DNA from: Paramarasmius palmivorus
Lineage: Eukaryota; Basidiomycota; Agaricomycetes; Agaricales; Marasmiaceae
Direction of reading: 5' to 3'
Length of the DNA: 41,982 bases
Assembly: GCA_037176845.1 (NCBI GenBank)
Contig: JAYKXP010000266.1
Coordinates: 1-41,982 of the forward strand
Shown here: positions 41,841 through 41,982 of the stretch, piece after piece
How positions within the stretch are numbered: the stretch's first letter is position 1
How the letters are laid out: each line of letters begins with the position of its first letter
The notes under the pieces: model-generated
Seen by the model: only the letters and a program-made list of their open reading frames with translations
Databases searched by the model: none
Told to the model about the DNA's origin: nothing
Program-made: the position numbers and the translations under genes

Positions 41841-41982
41841 TGAACTGCGTTGGGGTGACCTCGTATATATGCTGTTCATTGGTCTTGCGTGTTGCCTCTA
41901 TCGATGCTATCGATCACTTGTGTGACACTGGGCGGATGGCAATGGAGACGATGATGAGTGCATATTTTGGGCCATACGTGCC
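41362..41982 (-). pseudogene. NLR-E: 3' end of a fifth NLR, cut by the window
   Basis: A minus-strand frame open from about 41913 to its stop at 41362 encodes a tail very like NLR-D: QERPPTRARSFSSQRHVQHG, YTSQQAHG, TREYQLTSERR and FGWVKGLWTSMFTRK. Upstream of 41913 an in-frame TGA (41916-41914) appears, and the sequence no longer follows NLR-D. The copy is therefore either truncated or decayed before the NACHT exon, or spliced differently. The rest lies beyond the right edge. The NLR-D 33-residue repeat is reduced to one recognisable unit here (SRERRWHGSSDQRTP). Confidence 0.6.

Overview
This window looks like nuclear DNA of a mushroom-forming basidiomycete (Agaricomycetes). The evidence is multi-exon genes with 47-61 nt GT-AG introns, a KDZ-class DNA transposase carrying a CxC2 cysteine cluster, an HNH_2-type nuclease of the kind common in these fungi, and a tandem family of NACHT (STAND NTPase, NLR-like) genes. 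The genus cannot be read from the sequence, and no rRNA, tRNA or CRISPR feature was seen.

Layout. Positions 1-4506 hold a protein with SUMO-interacting-type motifs (1168-1833), an HNH nuclease gene (2235-3845, 3 exons) and a small unrecognised gene. Positions 4740-9480 hold a KDZ transposon whose 11-exon transposase (4994-8981) is nearly complete but broken by one missing base near 6450. Positions 9675-13492 are a non-coding element bounded by two 509-bp inverted repeats that differ only by transitions.

From 14314 to the right edge is an NLR cluster: NLR-A (minus, apparently intact), NLR-B (plus, broken by a deletion of about 82 bp), NLR-C (minus, broken by a 1-bp deletion), NLR-D (minus, apparently intact) and the 3' end of NLR-E (minus, cut by the window). 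The four complete loci have the same 4-exon plan with intron phases 1, 0 and 0. Each has a short N-terminal motif exon, a large NACHT exon, a conserved third exon of unknown function and a last exon that varies strongly in length and composition. A C2H2 zinc-finger gene and a probable decayed gene lie between NLR-C and NLR-D.

The gaps are filled with small transposons: a Tc1/mariner-type MITE (27205-27790), a terminal-inverted-repeat element upstream of NLR-D (34746-35802), and a three-level nest at 37198-40156 (an element with 33-34 bp inverted repeats, holding a hAT-type element, holding a second Tc1/mariner-type MITE). A segmental duplication links the 3' end of NLR-D (about 30350-31790) with that of NLR-E (about 40390-41840).

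Overall this is a typical fast-evolving accessory region. NLR genes have been duplicated, inverted and inactivated among DNA transposons, with at least two of four readable NLR copies now defective.
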